Assembly (NCBI RefSeq): GCF_024498355.1
Contig: NZ_CP101833.1
Span: 3,267,001-3,331,000 of the forward strand
DNA length: 64,000 nucleotides
Reading direction: 5' to 3'
Source: Bacillus pumilus
GTDB taxonomy: Bacteria > Bacillota > Bacilli > Bacillales > Bacillaceae
Shown here: positions 8,965-19,411 of the stretch, piece after piece
Position numbering within the stretch: the stretch's first letter is position 1
Layout of the letters: each line of letters opens with the position of its first letter
Translations under genes and position numbers: made by a program
Notes under the pieces: generated by a model
The model's input: only the letters and a program-made list of their open reading frames with translations
Databases searched by the model: none
What the model was told of the DNA's origin: nothing

Positions 8965-9991
8965 CATTTTTTGTAAAATATGTAATATTAATTTAAATAG
9001 AGGTATTTATAACCAACTATTATCAGGGATTAAGTTCATTTTCCATTTTTACAGGGCACTTATGTAATGGCATAAAATGCTCTGATTCTCTAAAAGCTAG
9101 TCAAAATTTCTAATAAACACTATCAAAAAATCAATTCGTTTCATATTTTTATTGACCTGTCTTAGAGGTAGGTAACTTTTTTATCATGACTTAAAAGATG
9201 ATGGCATTTATATTTATAGGTATGATAAGCTACCTTTATCCTTGAAGTTATTACATCTTTACTAAAGGCAGAGCTAAATTCAATGAATAGCTTTCTCTCA
9301 TTCTATTCTCTGTAAACTTATTTTGAATTCAAGAGAATTGATGAATTGAATTGGCAGTACATCATACACTTGAATCTTATAAAGACAAGAACCTTATCAT
9401 TTATTAAAATGCTAATAACCTGATCGAACATGTCAGTATCTTTATACATCGCAGTTCCTATGACATCCTTTGAAAAATTGTAATGTATTAGAAAATTCAA
9501 TAAACTTACTATTCTTCAAAACCCAATATAAGCCCCTGTATACCGATGATAAAAAAGACTTAAATGGGTGGAATCAACTACTTAAAATAAACCAATTTCT
9601 CGATTTCAAAAAAATCGAAACACTCATATTGAGCTGTCTCGACTTCGGTTGATAATAGAATAAATGTACTTAATTAAAGGCTTTATTTTCGAAGGTGTTA
9701 TTCGTATTATTTTTGACTGTTTTGTATTAAACATCTCACTGGTCATCTCTGCAATTTCTTTAAATCAAGATATTCGGACAAATAAAATCTTTTCTTCATT
9801 TATGTAGTTTGAATAATATTCATCATTTATTTACTAATGATTAATTTTATATATATCTCAAGCATTGAGATTTGCTTTAATTATGTGATGTCTAAGAGAT
9901 GATTGCCTCAGTTTTACTTAAAATATATAATCTGCTTAAAAATTAATTGATGAAAACTTTATAGCTATACACTTTTATACTCTATCTTAAT
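8965..9991. other. About 1 kb AT-rich stretch without a recognisable gene
   Basis: Only short broken frames are present on either strand. Stretches on the plus strand (about 9300-9655, for example a 60-codon frame ending at 9652) read like residual coding sequence interrupted by stops, which would fit a lost regulator gene, but I see no family. No tRNA, repeat array or clear promoter is visible apart from a small inverted AGGTA/TACCT near 9217-9234. Confidence 0.4.
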
Positions 9992-10180
9992 CTAAAGTTT
10001 CTGAAATAATGAGATTACTACAGCTATGGTCAATACAATTCCCGCAAACATTAATACAATTAATTTTCTATTACTGTTTTCTTTTTGATCATTGTCTTTT
10101 TTTGAAGTCTTCGAAAGTTCTACGGATACCAGAATCCATATAACCATGGTTACGATTCCTAAGGTGGTAGCAGCGTTCAT
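9992..10180 (-). CDS. Small two-helix membrane protein
   Basis: This 62-residue protein has one membrane segment at 3-20, a highly charged linker (KTSKKDNDQKENSNRK) and a second at 41-59. A good GGGAGG site lies seven bases before the ATG. I do not recognise a family. Size and topology resemble small immunity proteins, and it sits in the same island as the bacteriocin operon, but about 1.1 kb from the precursor and outside the operon. A role in immunity is only a possibility. Confidence 0.6.
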   Translation of the reverse strand: MNAATTLGIVTMVIWILVSVELSKTSKKDNDQKENSNRKLIVLMFAGIVLTIAVVISLFQKL

Positions 10181-10494
10181 AATAACCTCCCATATTCATA
10201 TTTCTTCAATTTTAACATAATCCCATGATAAGATGGATCTATACTGGAAATTATCTTAAATTAAGGAGAAATTAACTATTACCTTTAATGCATATTTACC
10301 TATTTCTTTATTATCGTCTAATACTTTAGTAAGTTTGTTGCCAGTTCATATGTATCAATACTCTCTACATCATAGGTGACAGTTCACTATTAAGTTAAAG
10401 CTGTTATACTGCTGACAAAATCCTTTTTCCACCACTAAAAAACCTTTAGATTTTGCTACTGATTTAAAATTTTAAAGCTGATTGAACCGCACCA
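10181..10494. other. Intergenic region between the island and acdA
   Basis: I see no gene, hairpin or motif that stands out between the small membrane protein and the acdA terminator. Composition is AT-rich like the island. Confidence 0.4.
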
Positions 10495-10523
10495 AAACAG
10501 ACCACCTCACGTTCAGGTGGTCT
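10495..10523 (-). terminator. Terminator after acdA
   Basis: Nine-base perfect arms (10499-10507 and 10515-10523, AGACCACCT/AGGTGGTCT) end the fatty-acid operon on the minus strand, with a short interrupted T run. Confidence 0.78.
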
Positions 10524-10533
10524 TTGCTTTTTT

Positions 10534-11676
10534 CTACATATCTAGCAGTTTCCGCGAAATGACCAGCCGCTGGATTTCCTGTGTTCCTTCGTAAATTTGA
10601 GTGATTTTCGCATCACGCATGTATCGTTCGACTGGGTAATCCTTTGTATAGCCGTATCCGCCGAAGATTTGAACCGCTTCTGTCGTCACCTTCATGGCTG
10701 TATCACCCGCAAAGAGCTTGGACATGGCTGATTCCTTTCCATACGGAAGCCCTTTCGTTTCAAGCCATGCTGCCTGGTACGTGAGCAGTCTCGACGCCTC
10801 GATCGCTGTCGCCATATCGGCTAGCTTAAAAGCGATCCCTTGCTGCTGAATGATTGGTTTTCCAAATTGTTTGCGCTCCTTTGCATAATTGACCGCCGCA
10901 TCAAGAGCGCCTTGGGCGATCCCAACAGCCTGTGCAGCAATGCCGTTTCTGCCGCCATCGAGCGTCATCATGGCTATTTTAAACCCTTCTCCTTCTTTGC
11001 CGAGCCGGTTCCTTTCATGAATGCGACAATCTTCAAAGATGATCTCAGTTGTTGGCGATGAGCGTATGCCCAGCTTGCTTTCTTTTTTACCTATCGAGAA
11101 GCCAGGTGTCTCTTTTTCTACAATAAAGGCGGTTGTATTTCGAGATGCAGCTTCTTGGTCTGTCACGGCAAACACAATATAATAATCCGCAATGCCTCCA
11201 TTTGTTATAAAGATTTTCGCACCGTTCAGAACATATCCACTACCCACTTTCACTGCTGTTGTCTTCATTCCGCTGGCATCAGAACCGGATCCGTTTTCAG
11301 TGAGAGCGTATGCTCCTATCTTCTGTCCCTCTGCAAGCGGCTTTAAATAGGTCTCCTTTTGTTCAGCTGTTCCGAAAGTAAAGATAGGCCATGAGGCGAG
11401 AGATGTATGGGCAGACAGGGTAACGCCTGTAGAGGCGCACACTCTTGAAAGCTCCTCAACTGCAATGACGTAGGCTAAATAGTCACTCCCGATCCCGCCT
11501 ACCTCTTCTGGCCATGGGATACCCGTTAAACCGAGCTCCGCCATTTGGCGAAAAATAGCTGGATCATAGGTTTCTGTCTCATCTCGCTCTGCTGCTGTTG
11601 GCTCCACTTCATTTCTCGCAAAATCTCTCACCATTTTTTGTATCATTTCATGTTCGTCACTTAATTGGAACTGCAT
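10534..11676 (-). CDS. acdA: Acyl-CoA dehydrogenase
   Basis: AcdA is an FAD enzyme that oxidises acyl-CoA to trans-2-enoyl-CoA, the first step of beta-oxidation, passing electrons to ETF. The 380-residue protein covers the N-terminal helical, middle beta ([13 protein letters not shown] flavin loop) and C-terminal helical domains, with the catalytic Glu in IYEGTQEIQ near the end. The frame is open from 11691, but that ATG is part of the AGGTGG ribosome site, so the ATG at 11676 is preferred and gives the usual length. It is the last gene of a five-gene minus-strand set. In B. subtilis rpoE follows directly. Confidence 0.95.
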   Translation of the reverse strand: MQFQLSDEHEMIQKMVRDFARNEVEPTAAERDETETYDPAIFRQMAELGLTGIPWPEEVGGIGSDYLAYVIAVEELSRVCASTGVTLSAHTSLASWPIFTFGTAEQKETYLKPLAEGQKIGAYALTENGSGSDASGMKTTAVKVGSGYVLNGAKIFITNGGIADYYIVFAVTDQEAASRNTTAFIVEKETPGFSIGKKESKLGIRSSPTTEIIFEDCRIHERNRLGKEGEGFKIAMMTLDGGRNGIAAQAVGIAQGALDAAVNYAKERKQFGKPIIQQQGIAFKLADMATAIEASRLLTYQAAWLETKGLPYGKESAMSKLFAGDTAMKVTTEAVQIFGGYGYTKDYPVERYMRDAKITQIYEGTQEIQRLVISRKLLDM

Positions 11677-11692
11677 CATGAGCCACCTCATT

Positions 11693-12805
11693 TCATATTA
11701 GCTGTTTACAAATGACCAGCCTTTGAATTTCACTTGTTCCTTCATAGATTTCACAAATTTTCGCATCACGAAAATAGCGTTCTGTGTGATATCGATTGGT
11801 ATAACCGTCCATGCCTAGCAAATGGATCGCTTCTGTACTGATCTCAACCGCCGTTTTTGAAGCAAATAACTTCGCCATCGACGCTTCCTTTGTGACCGGG
11901 CGGTTTGCCTCTTTATAAGAAGCTGCTTGATAGACGAGCAGCTTGGCCGCTTCAAGCTTGGCCGCCAAATCGCCTAGCCGAATGGTCGTTTCAAGACCGG
12001 CTGGATGCTGCTTTAAATAAGTCACTGCCTCCGTTAATGCGGCTTCTGCAATACCAAGGCTTTGGGCCGCGATACCGATTCTCCCCGCATTTAAGCTAGA
12101 CATGGCCAATCGGAAGCCCTCACCTTCTGCACCGAGCAGCTGCTCCTTCGGAATTCGCACGCCATCAAAATGAAGCGTCACTGTTTTTGACCCGTGCAGC
12201 CCCATTTTCTTCTCATCTTTTCCGATCGTAAACCCCGGCGTATCTTTTTCGACAATGAACGCCGATATATTTTTTTTAGCAGAGGCAGGGTCTGTCACTG
12301 CAAATACAAGATACAGTTCTGCTTCCCCGCCGCTTGTGATAAAAATCTTCGTTCCATTTAACTCATAGTGGTCGTCTATCCGCTCTGCTCTAAGCTGAAT
12401 ACTAGAAGCATCTGAGCCAGCTGTTGGTTCAGTCAGGCAAAAGGCGCCCAGCTTCTGCCCAGACGCAAGCAGCGGAACATAGGATTTTTTTTGCTCGGTC
12501 GTACCAAAAGCCAAAATAGGCATCGTCACAACAGATGTATGAACGGACACAATGACACCGATGGTTGCACTCACTTTCGATAATTCATGAATCGCGATGA
12601 TATATGTTGTAAAATCTGCCCCTAATCCTTGATACGCAGCTGGTATCGGAAGCCCTAGAAAGCCTTGCCGTCCCATCTCAGCTAAAAGTGTGCTTGGAAA
12701 CTGGCCTTGTTCCATGGCTTCTACTTCAGGGAATACATGCTGGCGTGCAAATGATGCCACTTGTTCTCTCCAGAGACGCTGTTTTTCCGTTAGCATAACA
12801 TCCAT
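11693..12805 (-). CDS. Second acyl-CoA dehydrogenase (MmgC-like)
   Basis: This 370-residue paralogue of AcdA has the same domain order, a [12 protein letters not shown] flavin loop and a catalytic Glu in IYEGTSEIQ. The start is ATG 12805 behind GGGGGAG; an upstream frame of 33 codons would overlap mmgB. It lies directly between mmgB and acdA, so the operon carries two dehydrogenases, probably of different chain-length or branch preference. In B. subtilis the mmgC gene lies elsewhere beside mmgAB; naming this one mmgC is plausible but not certain. Confidence 0.92.
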   Translation of the reverse strand: MDVMLTEKQRLWREQVASFARQHVFPEVEAMEQGQFPSTLLAEMGRQGFLGLPIPAAYQGLGADFTTYIIAIHELSKVSATIGVIVSVHTSVVTMPILAFGTTEQKKSYVPLLASGQKLGAFCLTEPTAGSDASSIQLRAERIDDHYELNGTKIFITSGGEAELYLVFAVTDPASAKKNISAFIVEKDTPGFTIGKDEKKMGLHGSKTVTLHFDGVRIPKEQLLGAEGEGFRLAMSSLNAGRIGIAAQSLGIAEAALTEAVTYLKQHPAGLETTIRLGDLAAKLEAAKLLVYQAASYKEANRPVTKEASMAKLFASKTAVEISTEAIHLLGMDGYTNRYHTERYFRDAKICEIYEGTSEIQRLVICKQLI

Positions 12806-12816
12806 CTTGACTCCCC

Positions 12817-13680
12817 CTATGAGTGGTCGTGGTATGTGTAAAAACCTCTCTTTGTCTTTCTGCCAAGCCAGCCTGCGCTTACGTATTTTTTCAAAAGAGG
12901 ACAAGGTCGATATTTGCTATCTCCAAGACCCTCGTGAAGGGTATTCATAATAAATAAACATGTATCCAGTCCGATTAAATCAGCGAGACGAAGCGGACCC
13001 ATTGGGTGATTCATTCCAAGTGTCATGACACTGTCAATGCTTTCTGCATCTGCCACGCCTTCATAAAGGGTATAAATCGCTTCATTGATCATCGGCATCA
13101 ATATACGATTTGAGACAAACCCCGGGAAGTCTTCCACTTCAATTGGGGTCTTGTTTAATTTCTTCGCTGTTTCAAAAACGATTTGATACGTTTCGTCATT
13201 CGTTTGCAGGGCACGGATGACCTCAACCAGTTTCATGACAGGAACCGGATTCATAAAATGCATGCCAATGACCTGCTCTGGCCTTGTCGTAACGGCTGCT
13301 AATTCTGTGATCGACAAGGAAGACGTATTTGTCGCAAATATCGTCTTCACCTCTGCAAATTGATCGAGGGTTTTAAAGATTTGCTTCTTAACACTCATTT
13401 GTTCAGATGCCGCTTCAACTACCAAATGAGCCTGCTGTACGTCCTTTAAATTTGTTGAGATGGCAAGCCGCTGCGTAATATCACGGACTGCCTGATGTGC
13501 CAGCTTTCCTTTTTCCGCTCGTTTCGTCAGTTGTTTGGTCATGGAGGAAATCGCTCTATGAATCTGCTCTTCTTGTGCATCATGGAGCAGGACTGTGTAA
13601 CCTGACTGAGCAAATACTTGGGCAATGCCTGATCCCATTTGACCAGCCCCGACGACCATGACGGTCTCTTCTGTACGCAT
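12817..13680 (-). CDS. mmgB: 3-hydroxybutyryl-CoA dehydrogenase
   Basis: The enzyme oxidises 3-hydroxyacyl-CoA to 3-ketoacyl-CoA with NAD. The 287-residue length is the family norm. The N-terminal Rossmann domain has VVGAGQMGSG, the active site shows as HFMNPVPVMKLVEV (catalytic His) and the CoA-binding C-terminal domain follows. It lies 19 bases after mmgA and 11 before the next dehydrogenase, consistent with one transcript. In B. subtilis its homologue MmgB is expressed in the mother cell under sigma-E; I did not find a sigma-E promoter here. Confidence 0.95.
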   Translation of the reverse strand: MRTEETVMVVGAGQMGSGIAQVFAQSGYTVLLHDAQEEQIHRAISSMTKQLTKRAEKGKLAHQAVRDITQRLAISTNLKDVQQAHLVVEAASEQMSVKKQIFKTLDQFAEVKTIFATNTSSLSITELAAVTTRPEQVIGMHFMNPVPVMKLVEVIRALQTNDETYQIVFETAKKLNKTPIEVEDFPGFVSNRILMPMINEAIYTLYEGVADAESIDSVMTLGMNHPMGPLRLADLIGLDTCLFIMNTLHEGLGDSKYRPCPLLKKYVSAGWLGRKTKRGFYTYHDHS

Positions 13681-13699
13681 GACAATAAACGCCTCCCTT

Positions 13700-14875
13700 T
13701 TAATCCACCTTGATCATGATGGCATCTCCTTGACCGCCCCCACTGCAAATCGCCGCGATGCCAATGCCGCCGCCTCTTTGTCTGAGTGCATGAATCAAGG
13801 TCAGTATGATACGTGTTCCACTTGCCCCAATCGGGTGACCGAGCGCGACTGCTCCTCCATTGATATTCATTTTCCGCCGATCCAGCCCGAGTATTTTTTC
13901 GCAAGCAAGAGCCACTGCTGAAAAAGCCTCATTGATTTCAAACAAATCGATATCCTCTACACGCATTCCTGTTTTCTGTAACATTTTTTCGATCGCAAAG
14001 GCTGGTGTTTTTGGAAAGTCCTTTGCCTCTACTGCTACCTGTGTATGTCCAAGCACGACAGCCATTGGCTTTTCGCCATGCTGCTTAGCATATGTGTCTT
14101 TCATTAGAAGAAGCGCACTTGCTCCGTCATTGACACCTGGTGCGTTCCCAGCAGTGATGGTACCGGTCTGATCAAAAACCGGCATGAGCTTTGATAACCT
14201 TTCATATGACGTATCACGCCGCGGGGATTCATCTTCTGTGATCAGCTGATCCCCTTTTTTCGTCTTGACGGTGACTGGGGTGATTTCATTTTTAAAAAAG
14301 CCGTTTTTTTGAGCTTCAATGGCTCGTTCATGGCTTCTTAGCGCCCAAAGGTCCTGCTCTTCTCGCGTGATGCCGAGCTCCTTCGCTGCCATGCTTCCAT
14401 ACTCGCCCATATGAACACCTGTAAACGAACAGGTTAATCCATCTAAAATCATCGCATCTTGTACCGCTCCATCTCCCATTTTGTAGCCCCATCGCGCTTT
14501 TTTTAGCAAATAAGGGGCGTGTGACATGGATTCCATACCGCCCGCTACGATGACCTCCGCATCACCTGCTCGAATGATTTGATCTGCTGTGCTGACACTG
14601 CGCATTCCAGAAGCACAGACTTTATTGATGGTTTGCGTCGGAACCGACCATGGAAGATCAGCATATCTAGCTGCTTGCCTAGAAGGGATCTGACCTTGTC
14701 CTCCTTGAAGAACACTTCCCATGATGACCTCATCCACCTCATGAGAACTTGAGGCTCTTTCCAGCGCAGCCTTGATCGCCATTCCACCTAATTCTGCGGC
14801 AGTTAAACCACTTAAAGATCCGCCCAGTTTTCCAAATGATGTTCTCGCTCCAGATACAATGACTGTCGTGCTCAT
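13700..14875 (-). CDS. mmgA: Acetyl-CoA acetyltransferase (degradative thiolase)
   Basis: Thiolase cleaves 3-ketoacyl-CoA with CoA. The 391-residue protein shows the nucleophilic Cys in NKVCASGMRS near 88, the His in ALGHPIGASG and the second Cys in ICSGGGQGDA near the end. A GGGAGGGG site precedes the ATG. A perfect cre site lies 17-30 bases upstream (14892-14905) and a long hairpin separates it from fadF, so expression can be adjusted apart from fadF. Confidence 0.96.
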   Translation of the reverse strand: MSTTVIVSGARTSFGKLGGSLSGLTAAELGGMAIKAALERASSSHEVDEVIMGSVLQGGQGQIPSRQAARYADLPWSVPTQTINKVCASGMRSVSTADQIIRAGDAEVIVAGGMESMSHAPYLLKKARWGYKMGDGAVQDAMILDGLTCSFTGVHMGEYGSMAAKELGITREEQDLWALRSHERAIEAQKNGFFKNEITPVTVKTKKGDQLITEDESPRRDTSYERLSKLMPVFDQTGTITAGNAPGVNDGASALLLMKDTYAKQHGEKPMAVVLGHTQVAVEAKDFPKTPAFAIEKMLQKTGMRVEDIDLFEINEAFSAVALACEKILGLDRRKMNINGGAVALGHPIGASGTRIILTLIHALRQRGGGIGIAAICSGGGQGDAIMIKVD

Positions 14876-14891
14876 GTATTTCCCCTCCCGT

Positions 14892-14905
14892 TTGTTACCG
14901 CTTAC
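14892..14905 (-). promoter_or_regulatory. CcpA cre site before mmgA
   Basis: On the minus strand TGTAAGCGGTAACA matches the consensus TGWAANCGNTNWCA at every fixed position. It lies between fadF and mmgA, where CcpA would repress the thiolase segment on glucose. CcpA control of mmg genes is known in B. subtilis. Confidence 0.82.
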
Positions 14906-14941
14906 ATATCGTCCAGGCAGCTGATGAACAGCGCCATGCTT

Positions 14942-14970
14942 AGGCCGATGAACATCATATTCATCGGCCT
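14942..14970. repeat. Intercistronic hairpin between fadF and mmgA
   Basis: Perfect 11-base arms (14942-14952 and 14960-14970, AGGCCGATGAA/TTCATCGGCCT) around a 7-base loop lie eight bases after fadF. No T run follows on the minus strand, so an RNA-stability or processing element fits better than a terminator. Confidence 0.7.
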
Positions 14971-14977
14971 GCCACTC

Positions 14978-17089
14978 TTACGAAGCCTTCGTTTTAGCCT
15001 CGCCAAACACTGATTTTTCAAGAAGTTCTGCGACGTCAAATGTGCCAACCTGCTCCTCTACTTCTTTCGCTTTTGTTCCGTCTCCCAGCATGGTTAAACA
15101 ATAAGGACATCCTGAGCTGATGATGGATGGCTGCACCTGTAAGGCCTGCTCCGTTCGTGCTGTGTTAATCCGAGTACCTGTCTCTTCTTCCATCCACATT
15201 AAGCCTCCGCCTGCACCGCAGCACATACCGGTTTCACGATTGCGCTCCATTTCTTTCAGCGTCACACCAGGAATGGCTTTTAAAATGTCTCTTGGCGGGT
15301 CATACACCTCGTTATATCTGCCCAAATAGCAAGAATCGTGGAAGGTAATCACCTCGTTCACTTCATGTACAGGTGTTATTTTCCCTTCTTTCACTAGCTC
15401 TGCCAGTAATTCTGTATGATGGTATACGTCTGCCTCAAGCCCGAAGTCTGGGTATTCATTTTTAAATAAATTGTAGGCGTGTGGATCAATCGTGACGATC
15501 TTTGTCACGCCGTTTTTCTGAAATTCTTCGATGTTCTTTGTGGCAAGCTCTTGGAACAAAAATTCGTTCCCGAGTCTTCTTGGTGTATCGCCTGAGTTCT
15601 TCTCTTTATTGCCTAGGATGGCAAAGGAGATACCTGCTTCATTGAGCAGTTTTGCAAAGGCAAGCGCAATCTTTTGACTTCTATTGTCATATGCTCCCAT
15701 TGAACCAACCCAGAATAAATAATCAAAGGTCTGATCTGCTTTTTTCAGCTCTTTCACTGTCGGCACATGCACATCTTCTCTAAGTTCACGCCAATTTTCT
15801 CTTTCTTTCCGGTTCAATCCCCATGGGTTTCCTTGACGCTCAATGCTTGTCATGGCACGCTGTGCATCTGCATCCATTTTTCCTTCTGTCAGTACAAGAT
15901 ATCTGCGCATATCAATAATTTTGTCGACGTGTTCATTCATGACAGGGCATTGATCTTCACAGTTTCGGCAAGTCGTACATGCCCAGATTTCTTCTTCTGT
16001 AATGACCTCACCAATGAGAGATGGATGATACATGGTGCTGGCAGCTGATTCTTCCGCTCCAGCTCCTCTCGCCTGCATCGCCAGCTGATTCGCAGTTGTC
16101 TGCTTGAAGGCAAGCTGCGGGACCCACGGTGTCTTTGATGTAATAGCAGCCCCTTTATTTGTTAAATGATCCCTTAACCTTAAAATCAAGTCCATTGGAG
16201 AAAGCATCTTCCCTGTCCCTGTTGCCGGGCACATATTTGTACAGCGCCCACATTCCACACAGGCGTAAAGATCGATCAGCTGAGACTGACGGAAATCTTC
16301 AATTTTCCCAACACCGAAGGTCTCTTGTGTCTCATCTTCAAAATCAATTTTTTGCAGCTTGCCTGGCGGGTCCAATCTGCTGACAAATACATTCACTGGT
16401 CCTGCAATCAGATGAGCATGCTTAGACTGCGGAACGTACACTAAGAACGTCAGTAAAATGAGAAGATGCATCCACCATGCGACATAAAAAACAATTGTTG
16501 CCGCAAGAGGCGAGAGCCCGCCAAGCAAGAAAGCAATGCCCGAAGCAATTGGCTCAGTTGGTGATAGGGCGTGTCCATGCCAGATGATGTTCGTGCCGTT
16601 CCCTAATAATACTGTCAGCATCAAGCCGCCAATAAACAGCAGCACAAGACCTGATTTAAAGCCTCTTTTTAAACGGACAAGCTTCTCCACATATCTTCTA
16701 TGGAAAGCCCAAACAACCGCCACTAAAATCAGAAGTGTGACGACTTCTTGGAAGAACGTAAAGACGCCGTACAGCGGACCTAACGGGAGCCCGCTATCTG
16801 GGACAAGTCCCTTCATAATAAAATCAAGGGCTCCGAACTGAACAAGAATAAATCCATAGAAAAACAGCACATGAATGATGCCGCTCTTCTTATCCTTTAA
16901 CAGCTTCTTTTGCCCAAACACATTGACCCATACACGCTCTAAACGCTTCTTCATGTCCTGTTGAAACTCTTCTTTTTTACCAAGACGAATATACGCCGCT
17001 CGTGTTCGAATGAGATAAATAAACAAATACACAGCGTAAGCGGTCACCGCCGCAAATGCGATCAAGTTCATCATTAAAAGGCTATTCAT
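14978..17089 (-). CDS. fadF: Membrane iron-sulfur oxidoreductase FadF
   Basis: FadF is thought to carry electrons from acyl-CoA dehydrogenases and ETF to the quinone pool. The 703-residue protein has about six N-terminal membrane helices (residues 1-250, nitrate-reductase-gamma-like), two 4Fe-4S motifs (CVECGRCTNMCP and CTTCRNCEDQCP) and two heterodisulfide-reductase-type CCG domains (GMCCGAGGG and SGCPYC). The frame is open 21 codons upstream, but ATG 17089 has GGGGGAGC before it and matches the B. subtilis start. Its promoter contains a FadR operator. Confidence 0.95.
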   Translation of the reverse strand: MNSLLMMNLIAFAAVTAYAVYLFIYLIRTRAAYIRLGKKEEFQQDMKKRLERVWVNVFGQKKLLKDKKSGIIHVLFFYGFILVQFGALDFIMKGLVPDSGLPLGPLYGVFTFFQEVVTLLILVAVVWAFHRRYVEKLVRLKRGFKSGLVLLFIGGLMLTVLLGNGTNIIWHGHALSPTEPIASGIAFLLGGLSPLAATIVFYVAWWMHLLILLTFLVYVPQSKHAHLIAGPVNVFVSRLDPPGKLQKIDFEDETQETFGVGKIEDFRQSQLIDLYACVECGRCTNMCPATGTGKMLSPMDLILRLRDHLTNKGAAITSKTPWVPQLAFKQTTANQLAMQARGAGAEESAASTMYHPSLIGEVITEEEIWACTTCRNCEDQCPVMNEHVDKIIDMRRYLVLTEGKMDADAQRAMTSIERQGNPWGLNRKERENWRELREDVHVPTVKELKKADQTFDYLFWVGSMGAYDNRSQKIALAFAKLLNEAGISFAILGNKEKNSGDTPRRLGNEFLFQELATKNIEEFQKNGVTKIVTIDPHAYNLFKNEYPDFGLEADVYHHTELLAELVKEGKITPVHEVNEVITFHDSCYLGRYNEVYDPPRDILKAIPGVTLKEMERNRETGMCCGAGGGLMWMEEETGTRINTARTEQALQVQPSIISSGCPYCLTMLGDGTKAKEVEEQVGTFDVAELLEKSVFGEAKTKAS

Positions 17090-17147
17090 CTTGCTCCCCC
17101 TTTCATTCCCCACAACCCACTTTGTTCCGTTTCCATGTTGTACCTCT

Positions 17148-17177
17148 ATCATAAATAATGAATGAGTATTCAGTCAA
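17148..17177 (-). promoter_or_regulatory. fadF promoter with embedded FadR operator
   Basis: On the minus strand TTGACT (17172-17177) and TATGAT (17148-17153) are 18 bases apart. The plus-strand sequence TGAATGAGTATTCAGTCA at 17159-17176 matches the B. subtilis FadR consensus TGAATGANTANTCATTCA with one mismatch and fills the space between the hexamers. Bound FadR would block polymerase, and long-chain acyl-CoA would relieve this. Confidence 0.9.
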
Positions 17178-17233
17178 TATTTTTTACGCGTTTGGGTACA
17201 CTATTGAAATATGCAAAAAAAGGAGGAACCTTC

Positions 17234-18430
17234 ATGATCGCATTGATCATCCTACTCGTACTCATCATAATCGTACTACTCGTGATTTTGGACCTTTATA
17301 TGGCAAAGAAATATTTTTCTACCCATGCTTTCGAACGGACTTTTGACCAGACAAGTGGCGATGCAGTCTTTTATCATGATGGCGAACCAATTTTTGATCA
17401 GCTGCTCACTGATATTCAGCAAGCCTCTTCTTCTATTCATATGATGTTCTTTATTGTAAAGAACGACAAGATTGGGCAAAGGATCTTACAAGCACTAAAA
17501 GCCAAAGCGGAACAAGGGATTTCGGTCATTTTGCTCACCGATCGATTAGGCTCCTATCCATTTGATCAAAAGTCGATCGACATGCTCAAAAAAAGCGGCA
17601 TTCAATTTTATTTTTTAAATAAACCTCGTTTTCCTTTTTTGATTTATCGTTTAAACATGAGAAATCACCGCAAGATTACGGTGATTGATGGGAAGATTGG
17701 CTATATTGGCGGGTTTAATATCGGCGATGAATATGTAGGGAAAAACGGCAAATTTGGCATTTGGAAGGACTATCACCTGCGAATGACAGGACAGGTTGTC
17801 GCAGACCTCCAGCATGTGTTCCTCAATGATTTGTACCGATCATCAGGCATACATCAGCTGCAATACGAGGTTTTCCCTGCATTGGAACCGGGAACATTAC
17901 AATGCACTACACGTGCGACTGCTGGCTTTTCTTTAGAAGCTTTATTTCTCTATGATATTCAGCAGGCTAGACAGCAGATCACCATCTGTACGCCTTATTT
18001 TATTCCATCAGCCCCTCTTCTCAAGGCCTTGCTTGAGGCGCGGAAGCGAGGCGTCACTGTCGAAATCATCATCCCAATGAAGGCTGATCATCCTCTTGTG
18101 AAAGAAGCTGGATTTTATTATTTGAAGGATCTGATTGCCTCTGGCTGCCTTGTGTATCGTTTTTATAAAGGGTTTTATCATTCGAAAGCGATTCTCATTG
18201 ATCACAGTCGGTGCATCATCAGTACGGCGAATTTTGATAAGCGGAGCTTGTTTTTAAACGAGGAAGTAGATGTCGCCATTGATGATGAAGTCTTTACTGC
18301 ACACGTGGAGGAAAAGATTCGTGAACACATTGAAGTGTCTGAGCTCATGACAGAAGAGAAATTTAAACAGCGCCCACTTTTCACACGGCCGCTTGAGTGG
18401 GTAGGCGCCATGTTCTCGTATTTTTTATAA
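17234..18430 (+). CDS. clsB: Minor cardiolipin synthase ClsB (YwjE)
   Basis: This phospholipase-D-superfamily protein has one N-terminal membrane helix (about 1-22) and two HKD motifs: NHRKITVIDGKIGYIGG and HSKAILIDHSRCIISTANFD. Members join two phosphatidylglycerols to give cardiolipin. Length is 398 from the ATG at 17234, which follows AGGAGG; the frame is open from 17162 but that part overlaps the FadR/promoter region. It is divergent from fadF and 12 bases from uvsE, as in B. subtilis. Confidence 0.93.
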   Translation: MIALIILLVLIIIVLLVILDLYMAKKYFSTHAFERTFDQTSGDAVFYHDGEPIFDQLLTDIQQASSSIHMMFFIVKNDKIGQRILQALKAKAEQGISVILLTDRLGSYPFDQKSIDMLKKSGIQFYFLNKPRFPFLIYRLNMRNHRKITVIDGKIGYIGGFNIGDEYVGKNGKFGIWKDYHLRMTGQVVADLQHVFLNDLYRSSGIHQLQYEVFPALEPGTLQCTTRATAGFSLEALFLYDIQQARQQITICTPYFIPSAPLLKALLEARKRGVTVEIIIPMKADHPLVKEAGFYYLKDLIASGCLVYRFYKGFYHSKAILIDHSRCIISTANFDKRSLFLNEEVDVAIDDEVFTAHVEEKIREHIEVSELMTEEKFKQRPLFTRPLEWVGAMFSYFL

Positions 18431-18442
18431 AGGAGATGACAT

Positions 18443-19405
18443 ATGCGTTATCGATTTGGTTATGTTTCCAATGCCGTCACCCTGTGGGAAGCTTCTCCTG
18501 CCAAGTCGCTGACTTTTGCAAGATACAGCAAGCTCTCAAAGGAAGAAAGAGAAGAGGCTTTACTGCGAACTACGAAGGCCAATCTCGTCAATACGTTAAG
18601 AACGCTTTATTTTGCGATTGCTCATGATATTCCGCTTTACCGTTTTTCCAGCTCGATTGTTCCGCTGGCAACTCATCCTGATGTTCGCTGGGATTTTGTG
18701 ACACCCTTTCGTAAGGAGTTTCTTGAGATTGGCGAGTTGGTCAAACGGCACGGGTTACGAGTGAGCTTTCACCCCAATCAATTTACCTTGTTTACAAGCC
18801 CAAAGCCTTCGATCACAGAGAATGCCGTGATCGATATGTCGTATCATTATCAGATGCTTGAGGCGATGAAGCTCGAAAAGGAAGGCTATATGAATATTCA
18901 TGTAGGCGGTGCATATGGAGATAAGGCATCTGCTCTTCACCGCTTTGATGAAAATATAAAACAGCTCCCGGCTCATATTAAGGCGAGAACGACTCTTGAG
19001 AATGATGACAAAACATATACGTCGTTAGAAACACTCGGTGTATGCGAAAAGCACGACATTCCGTTTGTTTTTGATTACCATCATCATGTGGCCAACAAAG
19101 ATGACGATGCCGGGCTTGATGACATCCTGCCAAGAATGTTCGACACTTGGACCAACACTGGCATTCCGCCTAAAATCCATTTGTCCTCACCTAAATCAGA
19201 AAAGGCGATACGCAGCCATGCGGATGGAGTGGATATGTCCTTTGTCTTACCGCTTTTTCAAGCATTAAAGCCTTATGGGCGCGATGTAGATTTTATGATT
19301 GAGGCGAAGCTAAAGGATCAAGCCCTGCTCCGCCTTGTCGAAGAGCTGTCTGCGATTAGAGGGAATCGGCGAACGGGCGGAGGAACCATCGAGTGGAAAT
19401 CATAG
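18443..19405 (+). CDS. uvsE: UV damage endonuclease UvsE
   Basis: UvdE-type TIM-barrel endonuclease that nicks DNA 5' to UV photoproducts, giving an excision route independent of UvrABC. The 320-residue protein opens [10 protein letters not shown] and carries the expected metal-site residues in [21 protein letters not shown] and FDYHHH. An AAAGGAGATG site precedes the ATG and clsB ends 12 bases before, so the two are co-transcribed. A close match in length and order to B. subtilis UvsE. Confidence 0.95.
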   Translation: MRYRFGYVSNAVTLWEASPAKSLTFARYSKLSKEEREEALLRTTKANLVNTLRTLYFAIAHDIPLYRFSSSIVPLATHPDVRWDFVTPFRKEFLEIGELVKRHGLRVSFHPNQFTLFTSPKPSITENAVIDMSYHYQMLEAMKLEKEGYMNIHVGGAYGDKASALHRFDENIKQLPAHIKARTTLENDDKTYTSLETLGVCEKHDIPFVFDYHHHVANKDDDAGLDDILPRMFDTWTNTGIPPKIHLSSPKSEKAIRSHADGVDMSFVLPLFQALKPYGRDVDFMIEAKLKDQALLRLVEELSAIRGNRRTGGGTIEWKS

Positions 19406-19411
19406 AGAAAG

